Below, in pieces: positions 37,889 through 50,233 of a stretch of DNA of 64,000 nt. Every line of letters begins with the position of its first letter. Positions within the stretch are counted from its first letter, which is position 1. This stretch comes from Paragordius varius (Eukaryota > Nematomorpha): contig OZ176051.1 in the NCBI GenBank assembly GCA_964247055.1, forward strand, positions 4,092,001-4,156,000, written 5' to 3'. The position numbers and the translations under genes are program-made. The notes beneath the pieces were generated by a model. That model made no database searches and had not been told where the DNA came from. It saw only the letters and a list, made by a program, of their open reading frames with translations.

Positions 37889-39170
37889 ATGAATTCTAGT
37901 TGCGTAGAAAATATGATAAGTGGTGCCGCCCCACAAAATTTACATATTAGCAATAACACCCCTAATGCCAAAAATAAAAATGGTGAAAATGAAAGATATA
38001 TGGTCGGTGAAACTAGAAAAATCGTTATTGATAACGATGATGAATTTCATTCCGGTACCTCTGAAAATTTGTCTCCAGTTTATTCGTCTTCAAACCATAC
38101 TACGAGGACATCGAGTGAAAAAAGCCACAAAGACCAACCTATTAAAGCCAATGCTAGTAATCCAAATCTAAATCAAAGCGAAACATTCCAAAATATTGGT
38201 AAAATCATTGAACAAGGGGCCCAAAAGCCGGTCCTTTCAACCGTGTCTGAAAATCATATATTGGAAAACGGCGAAAAAAAGAATGGAGATAATACTGTTT
38301 CCATCCCAATTAAACGAGAGAGCTTAAATTTTAATTATTATCCGAATAATATGAGTAATAATAACGACATTAACCACTCAAAAACTTTGAAAAATGATAA
38401 AAACAATGTAATAACTTCTTCAAATTCAGAGCTTTCAGAAAATCTTTACAAAACATTCTTGGGCACCATGATGTACCATCATCAAATTGGCCAAAATAGC
38501 ACACGCCCTTTTATTAAATCAGAATACAATCCAAACAGCAATCAGCACAATCTTAGTAATAGCCATAACGATGATCATAACAATAGCAATGATACTCATA
38601 CAAGGCTAGAATCATTTTCTGCTAAAAATGGGTCAGTAAAGCAAGATAATAGACCTCCGAAAGGTACATCATCGGTTTATAACTTTTTATCTAATGGATC
38701 ATCAATACCGACCTTACCCATAAAGAGTGAGACTAATCTTCAGGGATTCACAGCCTTACCATCTACAGCTTCCAACTTGGAACAATCTAGGGTCGAAACA
38801 AGACATGATATCACTTTGAATGATCCCAATATTATCAATAATGGAGGAAGAATGGAAGATTCTACTGGTAAAATAAATTCAACAACGACGAACCAATATC
38901 CATCCTCGGTTAATTCATCGTCTCTGGTTGCAATTGCAACTGCAACCTCAACTCAAATAACTTGTGTCGTGTGCGGTGATAAAAGTAGCGGGAAACATTA
39001 TGGACAGTTCACTTGTGAAGGCTGTAAATCCTTCTTTAAACGAAGTGTTAGGCGCAACCTTAATTACACGTGTCGCGGAACGAAAAATTGTCCCATAGAT
39101 CAACACCATAGAAATCAGTGTCAGTATTGTCGACTTAAAGCATGTATTAGGATGGGTATGCGCAAAGAAG
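37889..39170 (+). CDS. COUP-TF exon 1: disordered N-terminus and DNA-binding domain
   Basis: Residues 1-358 are Asn/Ser-rich and lack any fold I recognise. Residues 359-427 are both zinc modules with all eight Cys in place. The D-box is CRGTKNC where the family has CRANRNC. The donor is GAAG followed by GTAGCT. Confidence 0.85.
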
Positions 39171-42100
39171 GTAGCTACAATGTGCTTATTTTTTTGCTTT
39201 TTTAAAACAAATACTCGATCCTTTGTTTGAAACTTACTAAACTAGTAAGCTTCATAACTCTAAACAACTTTTCATCTTCAAAAACTAATTAGTTTGTTAT
39301 TTACGTAAAGTTAACAGTACCCATATAACTTAGAAATATTTATTTCCCGGGAAAATTACATATTTACATTGGTCGACGTGACATATTACGAATATATAAC
39401 ACTCATTTATGCATGGAATTTGTCCTATTAGAGTTCATTTTAAACAAAAAAAATGTTCGGTTTTTATTTCCACCCTTTCTTACTTAATTAATTAAAAAGT
39501 TCGAGGAGATGAATATGTTTGATTTTTAAGGCGTAATCGTATGCAAGTCCCATTGCACGGATTAAGTTATTTTCACGATTTTAACGCGACCTAATATTAT
39601 TTCAAACTTATTCTCTTCTTCTATGCGATAATAAAACATTAAATTTATTAATTATTAAAGTTTTAATTTTTTTATGCATGCATATTCATATTTTTTATTT
39701 GATAATAATCAATTATTTTCCTTAGAGGGAAAAAGCAAAAAATGTACTTTTTTTGCCCCACATTTATTTTCTGCATCGCTCTCTATCCTGTATGCTTCCT
39801 TGATTTTACACTTTCGTGTAACTAATTTTCTTATCGGTTTAATTTAAAAAATTTAATTTTTTTATAGAGAAAGTATATCATTTAAAAAAATCATAAATTA
39901 CCTTTACCCAATACAATTTTTTTGATTTTATAAGAAAAATAGCTTATTTCAAGTTTTTATTAAAATCAAGCGAATATATGTTTCTGAACCGAGGATTGAT
40001 TTAGTTATTTTAAATTTTTTTGAAAATTTGATTGATGATTTTTTATAATTTTACTAAAAAACGAAAGTTAAAATGTTAACATCATTCAAATCAACTAACA
40101 TTGAAATAATTAATAACAATTTGTCTTACAAACAAAATCTGAAATAAACTTTGTCTCTGAATGTAAAATTTATGGTAAACCTTGTTTCTTTATTTCGATG
40201 CTATATACATATATATTTAAGGTAAAAAGTGAAAACTGTTGTATTATTACAAGATATTAGGTTAATGGGTCATATATAAAACAATTTAACACAAATTGTG
40301 AGATATTTGTTCTTTGTTGTGAATGACACAATCTTTCATGTGTGTTTTTGCTGTAAAGAAAAACAGTTATTAAAACGACACCATTGTTTGTTCTCAGATG
40401 ATTTACTTTAAAAAAAATTCTACACAAATTTTATAAACAAACGGATAAGGAATCAGAATTCTATAAAAATAAATCCATCTCCTTCTGGTGTAAATTAAGA
40501 AATAATTGGATTATATTCTTTATTGTGTATTTAAAGTTTAGTTGATATTAGTAAGAGTTATTAAAAAAAACTTTTGCTAGTCAGTTTTAAGTTTCATAGC
40601 ATGCCCCCTTCTTGATTCAAAACTGCTTTTAAAAATAAAGATGTTTAAATTTCAACAAATTATTTCATAATGGGTCTAATTAATAGATGTAGTGCAAATT
40701 TATGTCAATCAAAAAACTCTTTTATCTTAATAATTATCTGGCCCGTAAGGTGGATGGGCCTGCGGTTTGGCGTGGTCAGATTACTATTCAAGGAGAGTAT
40801 AGCTAAGATTCTTTAAAACCAATGATTAAATACGTAAATAATTAAACAATATTAACATGACACAAATAATTTTTTATTCAGTTTTTTACATGTGTAAGCA
40901 TACATTCCTTGATTGGCTGGTAATAAACAATTGTGAGGCTGTCAGACCTTGTATGATAAAAGCGATTTTCATAAAAATATGGCGATTACAACCTTCAGCA
41001 GGATCAAATTATATGGGAAGAGCGTTTTCATATTTTAATAAATTTTTTGATCGCCGCCATCATGCTTTAAAAAACATACCTTGAACAAATTTTGACCATT
41101 TTTTGTTGAACATATGCTTTTTCATATAATTTATTTTGATGACACAATCTAGCATAAAAAAAATTTTTGTCGCCTAATCTCGGCTCTTTTGTGTCTATTT
41201 AAAGAAAATTGGCCCAGTGGAGTTCAAGGTAAGACTTTCGGATCTTTTATATATGTTTTGCTATTTAATATAGTTTATAATAAATTTCAATATATTTTTT
41301 ATTGGAATGAAGCCACTAATATTGTTTTAGAAAAATATGCGCCCTAATTTTGCGTCCTTCTGATAGAAAGCAATTATAATAAAAATATTTTAATAAAATA
41401 CGTGGTAAGGCCCAAATGCAAAAACAAGAAAACTGATTTTAAATAAATAGTATTCACTAAAATATTTTTGGGCACTGCATTATGCATTAATCCCTACATA
41501 TAAATGCTGAAGAAAGTCGGAAAATTTAAAAGCAGAACCAGTCAGATTTATTTACATTCTAACATTAATTTTGTTTTATACATGAATGTTTTGTCATTGG
41601 GCCAGCGAGATGAATATGAGCGGCTATAGTAAAAATAATTAACTTATTGATTATTTATCCGTAAGAAATTTTTAACGAAAAAACGGTAATAGTTGCAAAA
41701 ATAATTTAAACAGAAGAAACCGACCACCAGATGTCAAAATTTTGAAAATAATCACCTCATTTGGTTTTAAAAAATGATGCCTGGTTGCCAATTTTTTGGA
41801 AAAAAGACAGTTGTAAAATGGTTTTTAAAAAAATTAAACTGCTTAAGGTTTTCACTATATTACACTATATCCTAAAATATAAATTATTCAAATTGGTTTT
41901 TAAATTAAATTTTAAATTGAATAAGATATATATCACCTTTGCGAAACATAGAATACGAGAGACTTAGTTTAATAATTGAAAGAGAGCACAGTATTATCAT
42001 TGGAAAAAAATTAAACTAAAATATTTGATTTGATCGATTTTATATGCCGTATGATGAAGCGTTATAGAGCCATAATTACTAAATTATCAAACAAAGTTAC

Positions 42101-45100
42101 TAAATCTATATATTCATAAAAATGAAAAATGCTGGGTTTGTGATCTGGTACCGGAAAACCGGTAGACCCATTCAAATCCAAACATCGAAAAATATAATCA
42201 TTAATGAATGCCCCGACAATAGCTTCGCCCTTTTTTTTGAAATAGACCGCCAGTTCGGGCCCACCCCGTGTGAAAAACGGTTTTTTTTAAAACAGAATTC
42301 CACAAAAATTGTGTCTTTGAGACAATTTTCTGGAGAACGTGTTGGACCATTCAATTTCAAATATGATTTTTGTTTACTTATTTTCGATTGCGCCGAACAT
42401 AGTCGTCTCGCTTTTTTAATTTAGGCCCTCTTTTTACCCGCTACCCCCGTAAAATGCCATTTTTTTCAAAAAACAAAATCTAGAAAAATAATTTTTTAAA
42501 TCTATTTTTCCCCCAAGTACACAATATATTAGTATGAATGCACCGTTTTAAAATTCCTATAAAATCATATTTAAATAATGTTTTGAAATAATCCACATAT
42601 GTGGATCTTATTGTCCCTTATTTCACATGGCATCCCCCCAGAACTATGAAGGACTTCTTCGTGCTGCGTAGCAGCACGAGATTTACGCTAGTAAATATAA
42701 AAATTATATTTGCTTTTTTAAAAATTAAATTAATGGCTATATACTGGGATCGAATGTTATAAGAAACCATAAATTAATTTTGAGCTACCGATTTTCACAT
42801 ATGACCCTTAGATATTTTAGATTTTTCAAAGATTCGAATTTCGTTGGAATTTTGGTTTTTCTTGCTCTGATTTAACCTTTTGTAATATCATCTTGTCCAT
42901 ATGAATAATACGAGTGTCGTTATCAACTGTGGCTTATATAAATTAATTTATTGTCTTACCAAAATTGCAAATGTATATATATATAAAATAGATATATATC
43001 TGGAAAATTAGAATTACATATTATAAGACACCAAATTTAGGGTTAAAAATGTCGTTTTCGAATAATAATTTGGATAGAGAAATTCGAAAGATAATAAAAT
43101 TAATGTCATCATTTAGTTGTTTTTGAAAATTTTTGTTATTAAATATTCAAAGGTCAAAATGGCCAAAACTTATCAAGATTTTAAAAAATAATGCATAAAA
43201 GCGACTAAATTACAAAAATTAGATTTTTGATATTAAATCTCTAAAAATGTCTTTGCAGGGATTAACAAATGTGAAAATTTGGTTAAATTAATTAAGTCAA
43301 GCTTCAAACACCTCACATTTAACTTTTTATATTAAAAAATGGCATTAACCCCTACTGTAAAATATATTTTGTTCCCCTATCTCATCTACCGAACGGGTGA
43401 ATCACATGTTTTTAACACAAACTTTAAGGAATCACTGTGGTTCAAACTTTTATCGTAGTTTAATTTTTTACATTCTAAAACCCCCATAAACAAATTTTGC
43501 GAAATTAAGTAAAATATTTTTAATCTTAAAAAAATATGATTTTGCATTTTAGAAGCTTTGCGTTATAAGTCTAAGCTTATTAAAACACAAGCCCTATGAT
43601 TTTGTGTATTTTATCTTTATATTCATTACCATTTTATTCATAAATAACGATGATAATTCAACAGCTATTTGCTATCCTGATCAGCAATTTGACCCCCATT
43701 TTTTCGAGTCTCAAGAGCTGCGCGCCTATCCAAAAATATTAAAATTATAAATTACCCCAAATTTAACGATAACTTTATCATGTATGAATTTTATATGTGT
43801 GTAGCGGTTCAAAAAGGACGAGCACCTTTGATGCTTCATTCGAACCACACTAACAGTCATTATGCCAGTTTGGTACACCATCCTTACAATCATACGGCTA
43901 CTAATGGTCGATATAAACATCCAAACCATTCTTTATTATACCATATCCCACATCAACTAAATCAGAATCAAAATCATGGCTGCAGTATGAATGTGAATAA
44001 TATGTCGCACACAAGTGCACAATCCACGACGTTCAATATGAACAACATCAAAACTAATGGTATGGATAATAGCAGAAATAGCATTAAAAATGGATTAAAA
44101 TCGGCCTCAAGACATCAACATAAAGATTTTGCGAATGATTCCACTAACCCTAACCGTTGGAAAAATGGTCATATCCCTCATATTACATCTCAGAATAATT
44201 TTTCTACCAATGGACAAAACACAAATATTAATTATAATAATTTTTGCCCTCCAAATACCCTAGCATCAAATGAAGAATCAAAAACCGAAACTTTAATGAA
44301 AAACAATAGTATGCTTGATATAAGAAATATTTTTAATGCCCTATCACCAGTTCCCATTTTTAAGGTGAACAATGTCAACAGTATCGATAAAAATATTAAT
44401 GAAAAAAATTTTGTCAGTCATAATAATATCACCAAACCTAATAATCAAAACAAAGATAAAGCCATCAACAAAAATGCTACCAATACTTTTGATAACCATG
44501 AGAAAATTTTTGACAAAGATGTCAATGGGAATCCGGGTAATAGCGTATAATATAAAACAAATTTTGTCTATAATTAAATATAATTTAATGTTGTAAGATA
44601 GGAAAAAATGTATAATTTCAATCATTTGTTGTTTTTTACCCATACGCTACTGTATTGCCAATTAACCGAACATGTAAATTGACGAAATTTATGGACACAC
44701 AGTATTTGGTAAAATGAATAATTTTTAAATAAACCAATTTAAGGGGTTACGGATATAATATAATTTTAATTTCTTCTACTTAAAAGCTTGTCTACCGTTT
44801 GATGAAAAATATTTTCCAGGCCTCCAACCGGAACCCGGTTCCTGAGATTTTAACGGAACCGGTTTTGTTTACTTGATACCACCGGTTCCCGTTCCACCTC
44901 CAAAATAAGGGGTTACCATATGTTTTTTAAATTTGATGTTTATAACATTTTGCCTGTCAAAATGGCATGACCATTGTTGTTTTTTTAAATTCGATTGAAA
45001 TGCAATTACCATGTTGCCAATTTTTTGATCTAAATTTAACACTAGGAGAGAACCATAGCATATGATTTTTTTAATCTATAAGTTATGAACTTATCTTCTG

Positions 45101-48100
45101 GTTAAAAACCATAAACTTATATTGGTGTCTTATAGCTTAGGAAAAGAAAGCATACAATAAATTTATCTTATGATTTATATTATTGTAATAAAAATGATGA
45201 AGGAAAATCATTTAATCAGGAACCAAAATAAATCCGATAAAGAACCGGTTCTGGAACAGAGTTTTTAAGGAAACAGTCCGGTTAAGATTCCAAAATTTTG
45301 GGAGCCACCATAGTTCCACTTCATTAATCAGCCAGGTTCCGGTTCCACTTTATTCCCGGTTCAAAGCCCTGATATTATTATTAGATCAAACATTTGACCC
45401 CCGTAATGTGTTTGAGGTAGAAACAAAGTTTGTCGAGTTGTCATTTAATATGAGGAAAATATTACCAAACCAAAATTAACCATTCAACAAATAAAAATTT
45501 GTCAATATCAACTCCTACAAAACGCTAAAAAATTTATAAGTGATCTTAAGTCGTTCTCAAATTTAGAAGTTAAAAAGGTGTTTTGTAATATATCATAGAC
45601 TTGTTTATAATCATTATTACTATTATTATTATTCTTATTGTAAAAAGAAGTAAAAGTCCATTTAATAAGTTTTCTTAACTTTTCATAATTAATAAATTAT
45701 ATCAACTTAAAGCCTTTTTAAAAACATTGATAACAATTTGCGAAAAACAATATTCTATATTCATACCTACAGATAATGAATTGAAAAAGCACATTGACGA
45801 TTTTTACACAGCTTTGGGCTTAGGTTATGGTTTAGGATTTTGTCCACCTTTATTGAAGTCCCCGTCAGTTTTACCAAAAAATCCAATGATAAGTGTTAAT
45901 AACTCTTACCAAAGTAATAGTATTCCCAACACAATAATTTCTACAGCCTTAAGTAATAACCAAATAATCGAAAGTATATGTGGAAAAAATGAGGAATCCA
46001 CACTTAAATACACGGAAAATACAGAGGTTGATGAACCACCAACTCAGATAGAAAGATCTATATCAAATACTAAAGAAAACAATATGTACAAAAAATCATT
46101 ACTATTAAATTTTACCAAAATCAAAAATACTCATAAAAGATGTGACGATTATTATAATGTTAACAACGAAGCTAAGCCAAATAACGTTGATGAGGATGAA
46201 AATCTGCAAGACAATCCAGTGAATCTCTCCAAACCAAAATTGTTCGAATCTCATGTCAAAAATAAAATTAACACCAAAGAAAGCACCACTTCACGAATCG
46301 ATATCAAAAACTCCGACCCTATCAATAGTAATTATAACTCAAAATATTCATTTTTTAATCCTTATAATGCTGCTTATAACTCGTCGTACTATTTCCCAAA
46401 TCCATACCACCTACTTCAAGCTCATTTACATCAAAACCATAATTCTCTTAATGAAGGCAGTAGTAAAGCATTCAATCCAATGGATCCTTTTGTAATGCAA
46501 TATTTAGCGGCAAATGCAATGTGGAACTCACCCTTTTACCGTTCCAACGGCACACTTAAACATAATCAACAGCAAGAGCTGTATTATCAAACATTTATTC
46601 ATAATCTTTTCAATTATCGAAACTTGAACCACCAACACGCAAAAAACATGGATACCAATACCGATGTTGGCTCACGTGGCAATCCAAATATTTTAAAGGA
46701 GCAAACAATCAAGGAGGAAAAGAATCTCAATCAATACTACAATAAATTGTCATTTTGTATGTCCAAACATCAACAAACTACACAAGAAGGCCAACGAAAT
46801 CAAAAATACCCTAAAATGAAAAAAGAGACCGATTCTCATGATTCAAAGCACAAAGCGAGTAGTGCCAACACATTATCGGCATCGTTGGAAGATGTGTTAA
46901 AGATGGGGCTTCACCATTCTCCTTACGATTCATCGCCTAATTCGGATGATATTCCATTTGAAGATATCATGCCACTTGTGAGCAAAGACGATATAGAGTT
47001 AACTACCATCCCTTACCTGGAAAAAGTTTCAGAAAGCTCAAAAGAATTTTTGACTCTGTGCATTGAATTAGAGAGTTACGAAATCGTTTTGCAGAGACTA
47101 CGGATTATTATGGGATTTCCCAACGATTTAAAGAGCGTAAAGGAGTGCAATCTATGGTTCGATTGCGATTTGAGAGACAAGGTCCAAACAATTTCTTATT
47201 TTCAGCATTCCCTTTTAACCAACAAAAGCATAATCAAATTAATACTTGCCAACAATATTTCTTGGATGAAAGATATTACATCCCAACACTGTCCTAGTCT
47301 AAGTACATTAGAAAGATTTGTCGTAGCAAAGCAATCCCTATTACAATTATTTATGATTCAAACGGCTTTTTTCATATCACATCTATCTAAGAGGGTCGAA
47401 GATAACGATATAAATATAAAACAAAATGGCTCCAAAAATTTAAATGACTTTGATGGAAATTCCGAACAGGAACATTCATCTGATTCTTCCGATAAACCAA
47501 TAAATATGACTTCTCCCAATAAATCCTATATTAATAATTATAAGAAAAAATCGAAATCCTTAAGCCGTGAACAATCGACAATGTCCAAAAAGAATTTAAG
47601 ATACTCAAACATCTACATAAATCATCTAAATAAACTCATTTCTTATAACTTGGATCCGTTGGAATGTTCTTGCATTAAAGCCATAATATTTTTTTCGACA
47701 GGTATATTGTGGTTTTTGGCTTTAGTATTTTTTCTTAAACCATTATATATAATTTATTTATTCTGACCATAGATATTCAGCCATAAGTCTAATAATTTAA
47801 ATTTTTAAAGTATGATAAAATATTATCTAAAATCAGCTAATGTACTTTTGCTTAATTAATCTATAAAGTTATTTTACGCAATTTAGCCTCATTTTGCTAA
47901 ATAAACTGCTAATTTATTAAATAAGTGTGCGTGGTAGATGTGAAAAAAATATACCGTATGCATTTTAATGGTTGCTTATTTTACATTATAGTAAGGCAAT
48001 TTGCAACACAGGAGTGTATAAAAAGAAAGAAAATAATTGTTTATTCAACATTTTGTTGTTATTTCCACAAACTACTGTGTTGCAAATTTCCATACTATAG

Positions 48101-49419
48101 TGTGATATGAGCAACCATTAAAATGCATACTGTATTTATCAAAGTTCAAAGCTTTATATTAGACGACCATTCATTAAATATACAGTTAAGAGTCTCTTTT
48201 TTCCTTTTTTATCAAAGGGTAAGTACTTAAATTGTATCCGGAATTGTGAAGACTTTAACACTGGCCTGCCCAACTAAGAGTGATGATAGAAAAAGTGCGT
48301 AGTTTGAGGTTTCGAACCATGGCACCCAGTGTAAGAGTCCGGCGCCCTACCTTTTAAAATATTAAGTTTTATGAAACATGGTACGATCATTTTTAATATA
48401 TAATAGATTCCACCCATGACGTTTTGTTTGAACGTTTCCATGAGAAGATTTTTACCTCATTTGAAGAGTATACGCGTCTTAAGGTAAATTATTGTCAGCA
48501 TAAACCACATACTACTCAAGAACCCACTTCATTGCTTTCTGAAAAGTATGATCCGTTATCCTGTCGATTTGGAAAAATTTTGTTAACTTTGTTCCATCTC
48601 AAAGCCATGAAATGTGAAGATTTAGATATTTCTCATGATTTAATTATTCATAGCGATAGTTTGGATCTTTCGCTAATTCATTTGTATAGTAATGAGGATA
48701 ATCAAAATAAGTTAACCAATTTTAACCATGATGGCATCGCCAATACTACTCCGGCGACATTGTTAAGCACACAAAAAAGTGAAAAAAGGAAGGATGGACT
48801 GACAAAAAAGTCACCCAGCGTAAGATGTGAAGTAAATAGCAGATTGTCAAAGTTAGTGGAGCAATTCTCCAAATTATTTACGAATGCTGGGAACAGCCAG
48901 AATGGTGGTGCAGAAGAATGTAATCAATTCGTATTCAATGAATCTTCCCCAGATGATCATCAAATATCTATCGATTATTCCTTTTCTTCTTCCAATGAAC
49001 ACCAAGCTACAACACCACCCTCCAAAAGTATTAGTAAAGAAAATTCCCCTAAAGGTCCTCATTCCCACAGTATTATTGTGCCCGATTTCGCTCAGGAAGA
49101 CACAAAAGAAGAAGGTTTAACAATGGACCAAGATACCAAAAAAGACGATGTAATTTGCAATGCAACAAGTCTTACTACAACAACTGCGACCTCTAAAATA
49201 GATGATTCAGTAAAAAATACAACGAATTCTGAACACAATGAATCTAATCATTCCAAAAAATCTGCACCTGCGAAAGATAATCTATCAAACAATCATGGTA
49301 AAATTAAGAGTCTCAATATCAATGGCACCAAAAAAGGCATTAAGAAACGAAAATTTCATAATAATGATAATACTCCCGGTGAAAAAGTTATGGCGTTTTC
49401 TGTTAACTCAAGTTCTTGA
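37889..49419 (+). CDS. NR2F: COUP-TF nuclear receptor homolog, giant (about 1651 aa)
   Basis: Orphan nuclear receptor, a transcription factor that in animals binds AGGTCA repeats and mostly represses. Exons: 37889-39170, 43805-44536, 45773-47701 and 48407-49419, all joined in phase 1 with GT/AG borders. The DNA-binding domain (residues 359-427) is almost textbook [25 protein letters not shown]-box CEGCKSFF, then [18 protein letters not shown]. After the junction AVQKGRAP continues the family's C-terminal extension. The ligand-binding domain (about 1040-1410) is barely recognisable, with matches in [33 protein letters not shown] and [10 protein letters not shown]. Usual length is about 400-450 residues. 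The excess is Asn/Ser/His-rich disordered sequence. The start is the first ATG of a long open frame. Confidence 0.88.
41205..41228 (+). CDS. Candidate cassette microexon of COUP-TF
   Basis: The 24-nt exon is bordered by a pyrimidine-rich acceptor (CTCTTTTGTGTCTATTTAAAG) and a consensus donor (AAG then GTAAGA). It is in phase with exons 1 and 2 and would insert ENWPSGVQ just after GMRKE, ahead of AVQKGR. Being a multiple of three, it can be skipped without a frame change. Alternative inserts at this exact place, the C-terminal extension of the DNA-binding domain, are known for some COUP-TFs (sea urchin, from memory). Confidence 0.5.
42105..42691 (+). mobile_element. Complete non-autonomous Helitron (587 bp)
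   Basis: It starts TCTATATATTCATAAAAATG after A (42104), carries one core unit, and ends with the perfect hairpin CGTGCTGC-GTA-GCAGCACG, then AGATTTACG and CTAG, followed by T. It has no coding capacity. This single copy defines the element's full length and both ends. Confidence 0.85.
43805..44536 (+). CDS. COUP-TF exon 2: hinge, expanded
   Basis: It begins in phase with AVQKGRAPL, the family's T-box/A-box extension, then runs into about 235 residues rich in Asn, His and Ser with no visible fold. The usual hinge is a few dozen residues. The donor is CCGG followed by GTAATA. Confidence 0.8.
44817..45371. mobile_element. hAT-like MITE rich in GGTTCC
   Basis: CAGGCCTCCAACCGGAA at the left pairs loosely with the complement of the right end, CAGGGCTTTGAACCGGGAAT. 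Subterminal GGAACCGG/CCGGTTCC blocks recur in both halves. Flanks ATATTTTC and ATATTATT may be a decayed 8-bp duplication. It is non-coding and sits in COUP-TF intron 2. Confidence 0.65.
45773..47701 (+). CDS. COUP-TF exon 3: insert and first half of ligand-binding domain
   Basis: Residues 672 to about 1040 are low-complexity. From [10 protein letters not shown] (about 1042) helical sequence begins. [16 protein letters not shown] through [19 protein letters not shown] aligns by eye with helices 3-5 of COUP-TF (ICELAARLLFSAVEWARNI...DQVALLRLTWSELFVLNAA). A further Asn/Ser-rich insert of about 90 residues splits it from helices 7-8 ([20 protein letters not shown]). Confidence 0.75.
47954..48132. 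mobile_element. Palindromic MITE with TA target site
   Basis: Arms of about 58 bp pair: left C(C/A)GTATGCATTTTAATGG, right complement CAGTATGCATTTTAATGGTT, both then reaching TTTGCAACACAG. A 60-bp spacer separates them. TA flanks both ends. It is non-coding and lies in COUP-TF intron 3. Confidence 0.75.
48175..48352 (-). mobile_element. tRNA-derived SINE, 5'-truncated copy
   Basis: It matches the SINE at 18006-18198 along most of its length (TACAGTTAAGAGTCTCTTTT on the plus strand). A B box, GGTTCGAAACC, is kept at 48308-48318. It stops at the start of the A box, so the promoter is incomplete. It lies beside the MITE in COUP-TF intron 3. Confidence 0.75.
48407..49419 (+). CDS. COUP-TF exon 4: end of ligand-binding domain and long tail
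   Basis: [17 protein letters not shown] and [16 protein letters not shown] correspond to helices 9-10 of the family. A clear AF-2 helix (family: IETLIRDMLL) is not found in place. [13 protein letters not shown], about 60 residues on, is the only possible substitute. The last 200 or so residues are Ser/Thr/Lys-rich and end in VNSSS. Confidence 0.8.
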
Positions 49420-49505
49420 GTAAGGGCACAGACATATGATAACCAAAAATTTTTATATTTATAATTATCTCCAATATTTATTTATACCTTATTATGAGTC
49501 AATCG

Positions 49506-49531
49506 AATATATATATATATATATATATATA
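49506..49531. repeat. (AT)n microsatellite
   Basis: About 13 AT units lie about 90 bases after the COUP-TF stop, probably in its 3' UTR. Confidence 0.9.
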
Positions 49532-49674
49532 ATATTTTTTTTGTTTAATATAAGTTTTTATATATACATATTTATATTTTTAATTGAACAATCTCAACAT
49601 AACCAAATTGAATATAGCTTTACAATGGCAATTTATTTTTATTTAACATAAACAGCTATAATTATAATTATAAT

Positions 49675-49680
49675 AATAAA
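49675..49680 (+). terminator. Possible poly(A) signal of COUP-TF
   Basis: AATAAA lies 256 bases past the stop, in very AT-rich sequence, so its specificity is low. Confidence 0.3.
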
Positions 49681-50233
49681 TATTTAAAATATATTATTTT
49701 AAGGTAAAATTTTAATTTAATTGGTAAAACTGATTATTCCATATAATTCGAATAAAAGGCACAGTTAGTCGCAAAATTAAGGGCATGGCATTTAGAGTCA
49801 ATGATTAGCTTTTATAAAGCGAAGAAAAATCGGTGGTTGGACATGAGAATTAAAAACAACTAACCCAATACGCTAAACAGCGGATTATATCAACTTTTTT
49901 AGTTTTATAAAGGAAAACAAGCAAATTTTTCATATATTTAAGAAAAAAAAACACATTTAATACTTCGTTAGATGTTCCTTTTTTTGCAGACGATTACATT
50001 TTGGGGTAGTTTGCCCCAGATATTTAACTTGTAAATAAACCACTATTTAAGTTTTGGTTAAAACTTAATTATTAAACATTGTTCTCCTGTATTAGATAAA
50101 AAGCTTTTTTATCTTACCTTTTTTTAACTTCTGAAAGAAACAGCTGATTAAAAAATTAATAAATATAAAAAACCTACTAAAATGTGAATTTGAAATCTTT
50201 TTAACACTTGGATACAACACACTCATTTTAGTC

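Larger units (their letters stand above)
39171..43804 (+). other. COUP-TF intron 1 (4634 bp)
   Basis: The intron holds a complete Helitron copy (42105-42691) and a candidate 24-nt cassette exon (41205-41228). The rest is AT-rich, and I see nothing else in it. Confidence 0.7.

Noticed and set aside
40857-41084. Open frame of 75 residues in COUP-TF intron 1.
   Set aside because: There is no similarity to known proteins and no matching splice phase to exons 1 and 2.
44344-44643. Minus-strand 99-residue open frame.
   Set aside because: It is a shadow of COUP-TF exon 2, in a low-complexity stretch.
44540-44655. Another copy of the 27.7-kb palindromic MITE, suggested by CATACGCTACTGTA.
   Set aside because: Only about 14 bases match and no opposite arm was found.
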